DNA of 64,000 bases from Morella rubra. Taxonomy: Eukaryota; Streptophyta; Magnoliopsida; Fagales; Myricaceae. The position numbers and the translations under genes are program-made. Shown piece by piece: positions 37,540-48,049 of the stretch (the first letter of the stretch is position 1; every line of letters begins with the position of its first letter). Where the stretch lies: the NCBI GenBank assembly GCA_003952965.2, contig CM025849.1, positions 29,506,464 to 29,570,463 on the forward strand, read 5' to 3'. Under the pieces are notes generated by a model. That model was not told the DNA's origin, did no database searches, and was given only the letters and a program-made list of their open reading frames with translations.

Positions 37540-38373
37540 GGTATTTTGGTCCTCCTATTTCGTTTCTTTGGTTGGTCCCACCTAAAAACTCAGGATAGAG
37601 TATTTTTATCCAAATGCATCATACTAAGAGCTAAAATCTTTTACTTTCTCCGAGTCCTATATATTAGGGCGTGTTTCTGCACGACTGCACCCGCCTTTTT
37701 TCCCACAGTCCCACTCCTCCTTGACCTGCTTCTGCTCGTATCGTTCATTCTGAACGAAGGAAAAGAGAGAAATAGATATAAAATTTACCGATTCTCAAAT
37801 CACATCCTCCTCATTGAGTTCGATCATGCATCCCATTGTACATTTCTTTGCAAGTCCTCACCCTTTGAACCTCTGAACCACTCTGCTTTGGTGTCCGCCT
37901 CTGTCTCTGTTCAGAGTATAATAGAAACGACCATGAATTCCCATTTCTCAACCAAATCTCAGAGTCTCAAATTTGTTTCTTATTTTAATTTCATAGCCCA
38001 CTTTCAGATTCCTTTGTTCTCTTTTCTACTGTCCAAGATCTGTTCTCCACCTACCCATTTGCTCTCACTGCCGCTTGAGCTAGTCCATACTCTGAAATTT
38101 AGCTCAATCTCTCTGAAGAATCTTGAAAACCCCACACCTTAACCTAAGCCCTCACTTCGTTTTCGTTTTTTTTTTTTCGCCTTTCATGATCCATTCCCTC
38201 AGGAACTCCACCCCGAGATCCATATCTGTCTCGTTCTCTCTCTTCGGATGCCCAAATTTCTTGGAAGCGAGGATGGATCTGATCCCACGCGTACCCTCAA
38301 GACCCATACACCCCAGAACTTGTGGGTGTCTCTAGCGAAGCCGGCCGACCGGCCCGGCGATTTCGTTCCGCCA
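37540..38373 (+). promoter_or_regulatory. Promoter and 5' UTR region of the GALT29A-like gene
   Basis: A TATA-like TATATATTA lies at 37658-37666, preceded by CTTTCTCCGAGTCC. The same core (CCGAGTCCTATATATTA) recurs at 56911-56927 at the end of D3, then similarity stops at about GGCGT. The leader to the ATG at 38374 would be roughly 680 bp and is pyrimidine-rich. A 198-codon frame at 37546-38142 overlaps the TATA box and is probably not a gene. An in-frame ATG at 38248 precedes the chosen start. Confidence 0.55.
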
Positions 38374-39556
38374 ATGAAACGGTCGGTCCGGCCTCTCTTC
38401 AGCATTCTTCTGCTCATCGTGTTCACGGCCACTGTTAGTTTCCGCGCCTTTATACGGCACGCTGTGGGCTCGGGTACTATCGAGCTTGACCTCATGAATG
38501 TATTGGCTCATACGCCGGTGCCGGCACCGGTGTTCAACTCCACGCTGCTCCAATACGCAGCGGTTGAGATAAGTGAAGCACGAGAGAAGCAGGAGATAGA
38601 GCAATTGTTGGATGGCAACTTCGGTAGCCAGGGACGGTACAGGACCTTCGCCTCTTGGCGGAAAGTTCAATACCCACGATATCCGAGCCAGTTCCTCCAA
38701 TGGACTGCCCTTATCGCTGCGATCGCCGCAGATTTATCGTCATTGGTTGGATTTCCGGCGAGGATTGCACGAATGGGCTCGAAAGAAATCGTTATTCGAC
38801 CCGGAAATTATTTCTGACTTGACAAGACAAGTTAAGCATCCCATTGACAGAAACAACGGATTGGTGCGTACAAATCAACGGTACTCGTCGTGTGCGGTTG
38901 TGGGGAACAGTGGGATTTTGCTGAAGACTGATTCTGGGGAGCTGATTGACAGCCATGATTTTGTGATAAGGTTGAACAACGCCAGAATCAGGGGTTTCGA
39001 GCGCAAAGTAGGGTCAAAGACCAATCTTTCCTTTGTAAATAGTAACATTCTACACTTTTGCACCAGGAGGCAAGGGTGTTTTTGCCACCCATACGGGGTC
39101 AGAGTGCCGATTCTCCTATACATTTGCCAGCCGGTGCATATCTTGGACTATAACCTCTGCAATTCGTCCCACAAGGCGCCTTTGCTCGTGACGGATCCGC
39201 GGTTCGACGTCTTGTGTTCAAGGATTGTCAAGTATTACTCGTTGAAACGGTTTGCTGAGGAGACGGGGAAGTCATTAGAAGAATGGGGGGCTGCTCATGA
39301 TGGCGCCAATTTCCATTACTCGTCTGGTATGCAGGCTGTGATGCTGGCTTTGGGAGTCTGCGACAAAGTTAGTATTTTTGGTTTTGGGAAATCGACCTCG
39401 GCTAAGCATCACTACCATACCAATCAGAAGGAAGAGCTTGGAATCCATGACTATGAGGGAGAGTATGCCTTCTATAGAGATGCGATGGAGAAGCCATGGG
39501 AGATACCCTTCATTTCCGGCAAGTTCAAGTTTCCTCCTACGGTATTATACCAATGA
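38374..39556 (+). CDS. Sialyltransferase-like (GT29) protein, GALT29A type, with one frameshift
   Basis: Plant GT29 proteins are Golgi type II glycosyltransferases. Arabidopsis GALT29A adds galactose to arabinogalactan side chains, which is the likely role here. Start chosen at [14 protein letters not shown] (38374) because it gives a short cytosolic tail followed by a single membrane helix; the upstream ATG at 38248 adds an atypical extension. Sialyl motifs are clear: motif L from about residue 172 (SCAVVGNSG to NILHFC), motif S about 315-338 ([20 protein letters not shown]), motif III HYHTN about 346 and motif [16 protein letters not shown] about 358. Length would be about 393 residues against about 398 for GALT29A, versus 440-474 for the other two Arabidopsis GT29 proteins. 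A single surplus base near 38665, between TFASWRK and [11 protein letters not shown], splits the frame: 38374-38664 is in one frame and 38666-39556 in another. No intron fits. All motifs downstream are intact, so this is a very recent null allele or a sequence error. Confidence 0.88.
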
Positions 39557-39798
39557 TGTTCTCGGTCGTTGATTTTGTTGGATTGAAATTGGTTGATTTT
39601 TTTGTCAGCTTTGCATTGATTGTATTTTTGTTGTTTTAGAAGAAGGAAGTCGCTTTTTCACCTATTAGGAAGTCAGAGGGACAAATTGTACATTGGTGTT
39701 ACTATACATGAAAAATTGGGAATCTCGAAATATGATTCAAGAGTTGGTTCACACTTGTTCTTGCTTTTGTTGGGGCTGTTCGTTTCTCTCTGATTCTT

Positions 39799-40130
39799 CA
39801 ACTTTTGAGCTAGAAAAGTTCCATCAATTCCTGTTCGTATGAGAACTTTTCTGGACAACAATTTTTGTCGCATGGGGCACAGTCATATGAAAGGATAATA
39901 CATCAATCACGTCCAACCTTAAATCTACGAGACTCTTCTTACGGACTCGTCATGAACTAAGAATCAACTTTTGAGCCATAAAAGTTCCGTCAATTCACTG
40001 TTTGTATGAGAACTTTTCTGGACAACAATTTTTGTCGTGTGGGACATAGTCATATGAAAGGATAATACATTAATCACGTTCAACCTTAAACTTTCGAAAC
40101 TCTTTCTTACAAACTTGTAATGAACTAACT
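39799..40130. repeat. Tandem duplication, two units of about 166 bp, at the D3 start
   Basis: CAACTTTTGAGC begins both units (39799 and 39965). Each continues with ATGAGAACTTTTCTGGACAA and CATATGAAAGGATAATACAT in the same order. The duplication spans the junction between the GALT29A-like gene's 3' flank and block D3. Confidence 0.75.
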
Positions 40131-41097
40131 CATTCTTCAATATAAAAATTCCAGTAACTAAACTCGTTCCGATCTTTGAATGCTTCAACAATGAATGTCG
40201 GTTTTGTGGTGAATGATTGAAGAAAAAAAATTTAAGAATTTTGCATATGGATCTGGATTTAAAGATGTATTTTTTTTTTTATCTCTCAATAGATGTTCAT
40301 AGAATGTTCAATTCGGTCTCCCTAGGTTTGATGTCGACATTTCAAAATAAATAAAGGATACCTAGAGTTTGAGAGCAAGTAGGATTATGAAAAGATAAGA
40401 TTTCTAAAAATTGGTAAAATCTCACTCAAGTTAAGGTCGAGCTAAAGTCTTGGTGACAAGTTGTCTCGAAAAAGCAGGTGAGAGTCAAACGAAGCATCTT
40501 TATGGGAAAATCAATAAGTTCGCTCGAGCCAAGATCGAACAAAGATGAAGCCAAACTCCCGGTGATCATCTGGCTCAAGTTAAAAGAAAGCCACAGGCAA
40601 GCTAAACTCTCTGTGATCATCTGAGACTTTGGCCAACAACAACTCTTTGATCATCATCTTCATGTCACAAATTGAATCATAACAAGATTACGACTCAATT
40701 GGACTTATACTTTTAATATGGAATTTTTTCAACACTTACTCTAACATTAACAATAATCTCTATCATTTTTTCGTCAAATTGGACGAAAATTAGTCTATGT
40801 ACATTTAAAATGATGATAATGCCTCCAAATAGCTTAATGAATTGATAAGAATGTCCTTGATCGGATCTCTACATATCCAAATTAAGTGGGTAAAAAACCG
40901 AAATGCCATGCATATGGGTTAATTTTTATTTATTTTGTTGAAAAAAAAAGTAAAGAAAGATGGAAAAGGGTCTAACATTAGTAGCCAATGTTGAAGGATA
41001 TAAAACTTTGTGGTTTATAATAAAAAGATGTTAAAGTCCCTGCACATTTGTGCTTTAGTCTAAAAAGATCTAAAACTTTGTGATTTAGTAAATAAAA

Positions 41098-41274
41098 GGG
41101 AAATTAGCAATATGGTCACTAGGTTTATACCACGTTGACTATTTAGTCACTAGGTTTCATTTTTTTACATATGGTCACTCAGTCCATACTCTTGTGACGA
41201 TTTGGTCCTAACGTCCATGTTCAGTCTAATTTCTAACAGAATAAAACGTCACGTCAGCAATTTAACAAGCCAAC
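41098..41274 (+). repeat. Left terminal inverted repeat of the MULE
   Basis: About 177 bp. GTCACTAGGTTT occurs twice in its outer part, 30-35 bp apart, as it does in the right arm. It may be a transposase-binding motif, by analogy with other MULEs. Confidence 0.85.
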
Positions 41275-42539
41275 TCTAACTACTGTGAATCAGTCACCTG
41301 AAATAATCAAAACTCATCATTTCAATCAGACTAAACGACAAACCGTATATATTTAATTCCTCCACACACAGTTTCATTAAAGAATGGGCTTATGTCTTCT
41401 CAAATCACGTAGCAAAAACCAACTTGCTAAAATGTCAAATACGATCCCACCTCATTCCCCCTTTTCGCAAACCCTCGGCCAGAGAGGAGAACGATTTCAA
41501 TGCTTCGATTGGAGGAACCTTCTGCTCTACTTTGACAATGTCTAAGGGAAGGTTAGGATTTTGTTCTGGTTTATTCACCTTTTTCATTCTTGCAATGTTC
41601 TTTCGCTGATTTGCTTTGTGGTTTTTGCGATTTGGTTTTTGCAAGTTTATACTTCAACTCCACTGAGAATTGGTTCTGGATTTGGATAAAATATGTCACA
41701 ATAAGTCTTTCCTCAGACATTGTCGAAGCTATGCTATAGAACACCACTTTGTCTCTGAAAATGTCTTGCAACTCGATTGAGAATTGCTTCTTGGGAAATT
41801 AAGATGTCTATGGATTGGTGCTTTTGTCCATTCAGGATTTGATGCCTAGAATTACTATCCTTAGTCAGCCTATAGGTACTTGATGTCCAGTACGTGAAGT
41901 GACACTCTAGTCTTTGGTTGATTAAAATTTACTATGGTTTCATGCTGTTGAGCTTTAATTTTGTAGTTTTTGAGTACAAATAAGCTGGAATACATTTGGC
42001 AAGTGGATTCTGTTCTTTAGATTCTTGGGTCTTAATGCATTTTGAACTTTGGCGTTTAATATGTTATTGGCAGATTAACTGAGATAGGACCCTCATAGTT
42101 GAAGAGTATTTGTAAGCTAAACTGCATGCAAATAATTTCCTGAACCCATTCTATTTAGTAAAAACTAGAAAGGAATGGAACAACAATAGATATGCTATAA
42201 TACAAAAACCTATTTATACTAGTGAAAGAACTCGATAGTTAGTAGATCAAGTGTAGAAAATGTAGCTAATTGCAGAGTTTTATCATAGCTAACAAAAAGA
42301 CAAGGAGCATATCCTTAATGTCTTATGATACTTTTTTTTCCAATTGTGTTTCTAAGATGGAGAACAGTATGCATGTGAATAAGAAGAATGACAGTTCAAT
42401 TTGCACAAAGAACCTGGTCCAGGAGAAAGCTTGTGTTTTATTCAGTAAAAACTAAAATGATACTTGAATGGATTCCAATGGGCTCATGTAGGTGTTTAAC
42501 AGTTCAATTTGCACCTGATTGTGTTTTGGTTTATATTCA

Positions 42540-42989
42540 GTTATGTTTCATCTGAAAAATCATCGTCACTTAAAATTCGACAGCAACCATATGACACAAA
42601 GTTTTGCAACTGTGGATTGAGAGCACCGTTGATATCTTCCTGGACGAATTCCAATCCAGGAGACATTTTTCAGTTGTGTAAATTATGGAGTAAGTTATTT
42701 CACTTAGTAAGTTGTAAATTTATTCGTTATATTTGAGTGCATGATCTGTGGGTGTCTCTGTTTGCGGACAACTAAGCACTGTGGGTATTTTTGTTTGTTT
42801 GATCCTTATGTCTACCCACGTGGGATGGAGGTGGGATCGTATTTGAAGAAGAGAAGTAAAAAGCTGCAAAAAGAGAATGATGTATTGAAGCTAACTGTGA
42901 TAAGGCTGAAATGTATTGCTGGATCTTCGTTAGTGGCAGTTGCTATTATGGGTGCATTCTTCATAAGGATCACCGTGAAAAAATATTGA
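42540..42989 (+). CDS. GRF-type zinc-finger protein with C-terminal membrane helix, inside the MULE
   Basis: The first part (about 42540-42690) reads KFCNCGLRAPLISSWTNSNP followed by GDIFQLCKLW. This is the start of a GRF zinc finger (C-x-C-G ... SWT-x-x-NPG ... C). The second part (about 42760-42989) reads HCGYFCLFDPYVYPRG, then a Lys/Glu-rich coiled-coil-like stretch (SYLKKRSKKLQKENDVLKLT), then a hydrophobic segment SLVAVAIMGAFFI, and stops at 42987-42989. A GTAAGT donor follows ...KLW at about 42690; the acceptor is unclear. Small plant proteins of the form GRF, coiled coil, membrane helix are common and mostly of unknown function; GRF fingers in animal proteins bind nucleic acid. It runs opposite to the transposase. 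Whether it is a host gene picked up by the MULE or an old resident of the element cannot be told here. Confidence 0.6.
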
Positions 42990-43139
42990 TGGGGTAGTTA
43001 GATTACAATGTGTTAGATGACTAGGTTAGGTTAGGTGAAAGTATGTTGATGGGGTAGTTAGTTTGTAATGGTTAACTTTTGACAGTTTAGTTGGCATGAA
43101 CTATTGTAAAGAATGAAAACTTTGTTTTGTGTTGGGTAC

Positions 43140-43382
43140 GGCAATATCATTGTAATGAATGACAAGCTTGGTTTTGTATTGGGTATGGCAGTCTTATTAT
43201 AATTAATGGCAAGCTTGGTTTTGTGTTGGGTATGACAGTCTCATTGTAATGAATGGTTTATGTATGAATGAAGACTACTTGATTCAAATTGCATCTTGTA
43301 ATTTCTTTGCAATTTCATTGTGTATGAATGAAGACTACTTGATTCAAATTGTGTCTTGTAATTTCTTTGGAATGTCATTGTA
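43140..43382. repeat. Two short tandem repeat sets inside the MULE
   Basis: First, about three units of 50-60 bp built on TTGTGTTGGGTAYGGCA (about 43125-43250). Next, two units of about 62 bp containing GAATGAAGACTACTTGATTC (43265 and 43327). They lie just after the GRF gene and may form part of its 3' end. Confidence 0.7.
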
Positions 43383-43438
43383 TATTGAATTAAGGGTATT
43401 TGGGACAGATTTTTTGTTACAGATTCTAGCCAAATCCA

Positions 43439-43905
43439 AAACCAATTACAACTACCAATACATAATAACAAACACAAATCCAAATCCAAAATCAACCACC
43501 AATACATAATATCAATTCCAATTCAAAATACAAATACCAAAACCAAATCCAAGATCAAAATCCAAAACCAATACGAAAATCAAATCCAAGTCCAAAATCC
43601 AACTACCTATAACAAATCCAAAACTAATAACAAAACCAAATCCAAGTCCAAAATCCAACTACCTATAACGAACACCAAATCCAAATCCAAAAATGATACC
43701 AAAACCAAATACCAAATCCAAATCCAAATCCAATACATAATACCAATTCCAAATACGAAAACCAAATTTAAGCCCAATACTAAATACCAAAACATAGTAC
43801 CAATTCCAATTCCAAATACAAATACCAAATCCAAATCCAATACCAAATACCAAGTCCAAAATCCAAGACCAATACCATAGGTGATGTGAAACAAAAGCCA
43901 AATAC
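43439..43905. repeat. Low-complexity CCAAATCCAAA / ATACCAATTCC tract
   Basis: About 470 bp of imperfect repeats of CCAAATCCAAA, ATACCAATTCC and similar short words, strongly strand-asymmetric (A/C on plus). It produces long open frames on the minus strand (43607-44005) that are Leu/Tyr/Trp-rich artefacts. It lies between the 3' ends of the GRF gene and the transposase. Confidence 0.8.
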
Positions 43906-46328
43906 CATAACAAAATAGCAATTCCAAAACAGAAGCAATCAAACAAGTGGACAGTAATAACAAATGCTCCTCTGAGCACATCAGTTTCTTCTTTTGCACA
44001 AACATTTACAATTGTTCTACAATTACATCAATGTTGTCACTCAAGAAGCACTCATATACATATTAGTTTCCACTTGACTAAAAAAAATAACAAATGTTCT
44101 AAAATTACGAGTGTTGTTCTACAAAATACAAGTACCAAAATCAATTTCTAAGCTAAAACCAACAACCTAACTAAATCACTCCTTCATCTCCTACTTCAAC
44201 TTCCCTTCCATCCACAACTATGTTCTGGCCTCCATCTACACCTAGTTCTGCCCCTTCATTTACAGCTCCTATGTATCCTTCAACAACCTTAGTATGATGG
44301 GTTTCTCTCCCTCGTCCTTTCTCATCTCCTCTCCACCTTCCTCTTACCCTAGGTCTGCCACGGGCCTACAAATAGAGCTGATAAAGTCAAAACATAAGAC
44401 AAGTTTATTTAATACTAACAAATATAGTCCATGTCAGCATTTTAAAATCTCATCATAGGCACATCTGAAGGTACAACTCCTGCATCCCCACCTAGTGTGC
44501 TTTTTCTTTTCTTATTAGGCTACTTTTTTATTAAGATTTTCAGGTTGAGGGTAGGAACGAGCATTGCGGCCATCAGTGAAGCAATTCCCACATCTCAGAA
44601 CATACCCTCCTTTACTAACTTTGTAAGGGAGGTCCGGCTCATTGGGCTCTCTCCTCCTAGCTTTCCTAGGCCTCCAAGGTTGGACTCGTACAAATGGGGG
44701 CAATATAACTCCATCGCCCTTCTGAGACCATTCATTTGGCCCTGGCATGACATGAATACTGTGCTCGTACGACGTCAAGTAAGTCGTTAGCTTATAGCAC
44801 TCCGACACGTAATCCTTCGGTTTCTGCTTGTTTAGATATATGGCCGCACAAGCGTGGATACAAGGGATTCCACATAGCTGCCACTTACCACACGAGCACG
44901 TGCGGTCATTCAGATCGACCACCCTCACAGGTGCATCTACTTAGTCTACCTCGAACTTCAGTCTGTTCTGCCATTGACAAACACAAACCCTGGAGTCAAA
45001 TTTGATCTTCTCTAACTTTTTAAAATCTTTGGATAGAGGATGTTGGGTGCTTGCTGGAAGGCATCCTGGGCACCAATCTTATTTGCAATTGATGGTGAAT
45101 CGTCTCTAGCATTGATATAATTGGCTTGTAACAGGCATCTTTAATCCGTGCGTTAAAGGATTCTACAAGGTTGTTCAAGAGCATATCACTTTTACAATAT
45201 ACACTAAAAGCGTGTCGACTCCAAAGCTTTGTATCAAGCTCCTTGAGTGTTTGATGTGCGCCAGAGTAGTTCACCTTGATCTTGATCATGACGGCTTTTT
45301 GATGTTTGTGGCAATTACGGTCGCCCACAGCGCATCCTTGAATTATTTACCTTTGAATCCATCGCCCTTCAAATTGGCATGAAGATGTCTCAGGCAGCAT
45401 CTATGCTCCACACCCGGCATCTCGTGTTCAAATGTCAGACCCAATCCTTGCAAGTGTAGAAAATGACAAAACAAAAGTATCACTCCACTCATTCAATACC
45501 ATGTGAAATAGGGAAAATGTTTATATCTTTTGTCTGTCACTCATAAACACCCAGTCATGCTCCTCTGCAGGGCCAATATCGTCTAACAACAGATTCATAA
45601 ACCATGTCCATGAATTTTGGGTCTTTGCCTCCACCACGGCATATGCAATTGGAAACATGTTGTTATTCTCGTTTTTGCTGATGGCACAAAGGAGCTGCCC
45701 GCCATACTTACCATTCAAATGACACCCATCAACACAAATAATGGGTCTACAGTGCTTCAACCCTTCCTTATATGCAGCAAGGCATACATAGAGCCTTTTA
45801 AAGTGGTCACCAGACTTGACCAAAGTCATAGATGTGCCAGGATTCCACTTCTCAAGTGTCAGGCCATATTACCCCTTGAATTTGAATTGCTTTGCTTGGT
45901 TTCCATGAACCCGTTGCAAAGCCATCATCTTCGTTCTATAACAGCGATGTATTAGCACCTCAATATTCTAATCACTCGAATCTGGCTCTGTAATGCAGCT
46001 GCAGGCTAGCTAGGATGATTCCTGAAGTTTGTTATGTACCGTTGTGCCAGAAACTTTACATCATATTTTGTGTTCTCATACTGTGCGCCACACGCGTGCT
46101 CATCAACAAAATGCTTGATCTGAAACGAGTCTGAATGCCTCATTTTCAATGCAAAAATGTAGAAAGTGCACTCTTCCATGCATTGGGCTTGCACTCTAAT
46201 CTTATCATTATGAACGTATGAGAAATTAAATCTCTTTTGCACACAATACCTCAATGCCTTCCTGAATACCTTTGCATTAGAAAAAATAAGGCCATGCTCC
46301 AAATGGATCTCCGCTTCTACATCATTTT

Positions 46329-48049
46329 TGTAACGCCCTGATCCAAAAATTTATAGGGATAGAGTACCGTTTGAAAATATCATCCCAACCAAGAAAAAGA
46401 AACTCACAAAAAAATCTTTATTCCATCTTCAATAATCAAAATGAATCCCAGCACACTCTAAAAAAATAAATCCTTAAATACTACTCTTAACAAGAGTCTC
46501 AATAAACAATTTCTCCAATAAGCAATAAAACAACTAAAGTCTCCAAAATAAAAACAATGCTGCCACTAACCTCTAAATCTGAAAGATAGAAAATAAGTGG
46601 TGAACTACAACTAGCTCAATAAGTAGCAAGTCAATGGGGGTAAGGAAAAAGTACAATTTTATAATGACAAACTGAATCAGAAAATATCGTGAGCTATGCC
46701 AAAAACCAATTACAAGTTTGAAATAAAATTATCTAAGGTCACGCAATATAGGGAAATCACCAATGGTCACACAAACCTCCAGGCCACAAAGACCTCCAAA
46801 ATACCACGAGGGGTATCAAATTGGCCACAAAGATCCACAAGATATATTGACCACACAGACCATAAAGATACATTGGCCACACAGATTGTAGAGATATATC
46901 ACTAGCACATGGGTAAATTTTTCAAGTATGCTCACAAATAAGAATATTCCAACAACCCAACATTTCAAGTTAGATATTTCCAACAAATTCATGAAATTTA
47001 AACCATTTCATCTTTATCAAAAATTTGTACATTTTCCCCATATAATGAATCAAAACAGTATAAAAATAGTGCACGTTTAAAAAAAAAATCTATTTCACCA
47101 ATGTTAAGAGATTTAATCTCGCAAAAACACATTTTCAAATCAATTTTTATCTCACAAAATAATTGAACATCTCGTGCACTTACATTCCACAAAATTGAAG
47201 GGAAATAAAATTCCATTGAAAAGCCACTTATCTCAATGCTTAACCGAAGCTTAAGATTTCACAAAGAATTGTTGAAGAGTCAATCAGCATCTAAACCCAT
47301 TTAAAATATTAGTCATCTCTTCATCTTAATCCTCACACATCTCCAATGAAAATCTAATAATAAAATTTCAAAGACAAACACACCTGAACTTCACTAATTC
47401 TTTAAGAATACACTATTTTTCAATCTCAAAATCTCCTCAAAACCACCTTTAATTACCCTATAGCAACCCAAAATCTAATCTGAAAAATCTAGAAATCTCA
47501 GATCTAAAACTCCATCAAAGATAGGAACTTAGAGAAAAACTCACCTAATTGCGTCGACAAAATCGAAGAAAATTGCTTAATACTTGACGAAAGGCTCTCC
47601 AACGTCATCTATAAAATAACATAACCCAAATCAATCCAAAGAAATATCTCTCTAAACCAAGATTAAATCAAACCTACTTCCAACAATCACCCAACCCCTG
47701 CAAATCACGTCTCCAAAGGTAAGAGAAATGGAGTTTCATGATAGAGAGAGAGAGAGAGAGAGAGAAGAGAGAGAGAGCTTCAAATGAGAGAAAACTCCAA
47801 TATTGGGCAGCGATTTTCACAAATAACATAGATCCATACTTAAAATCTCTAAATAGGTTTGAAAAGGCAAAAATTCGTTCAAAATCGTTTAAAATTTGAA
47901 GAGAAATCAAATTTTGAATGGTTGAAGTGTTCGACGTCCATTCAGTTTTCAAAATGATTGTTGCGGAAGGGATAATGACTTATCCCTTTGCACTGTTTCA
48001 ACTTTTAAACTATTCAATTTTTTTATTTTATACAATAGCGGGTATTACA
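46329..48049. mobile_element. Solo LTR or short LTR element inside the MULE transposase
   Basis: A 1,721-bp insertion starting TGTAACGCCC and ending GGGTATTACA, flanked by the 5-bp target duplication ATTTT (46324-46328 and 48050-48054). TG...CA ends with a 5-bp duplication mark an LTR retroelement product. The TGTAACRCCC ... GGGTRTTACA pattern is common among plant Gypsy LTRs. No gag or pol is present, so a solo LTR is the simplest reading. It contains a (GA)n microsatellite at 47742-47777. Confidence 0.8.
47742..47777. repeat. (GA)n microsatellite
   Basis: About 36 bp of GA dinucleotides with one interruption, within the LTR-type insertion. Confidence 0.9.

Larger units (their letters stand above)
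32285..37680 (+). repeat. Tandem block D2, upstream region of the GALT29A-like gene
   Basis: Second copy of the D block and the only one with its gene still attached. It contains all D1 landmarks plus the right-hand part shared with D3: AACCGTCCCCATATAGACCC near 36717, the family-1 MITE and the core promoter at 37540-37680. A 609-bp foldback element at 33565-34173 is unique to it. No other coding sequence is seen. Confidence 0.8.

Noticed and set aside
37546-38142. 198-codon plus-strand frame upstream of the GT29 gene
   Set aside because: It overlaps the likely TATA box and leader, is low in recognisable motifs, and the equivalent stretch of D3 diverges inside it.
43607-44005. Minus-strand frames of 106-132 codons rich in Leu, Trp and Tyr
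   Set aside because: They arise from the CCAAAT low-complexity tract and have no domain.
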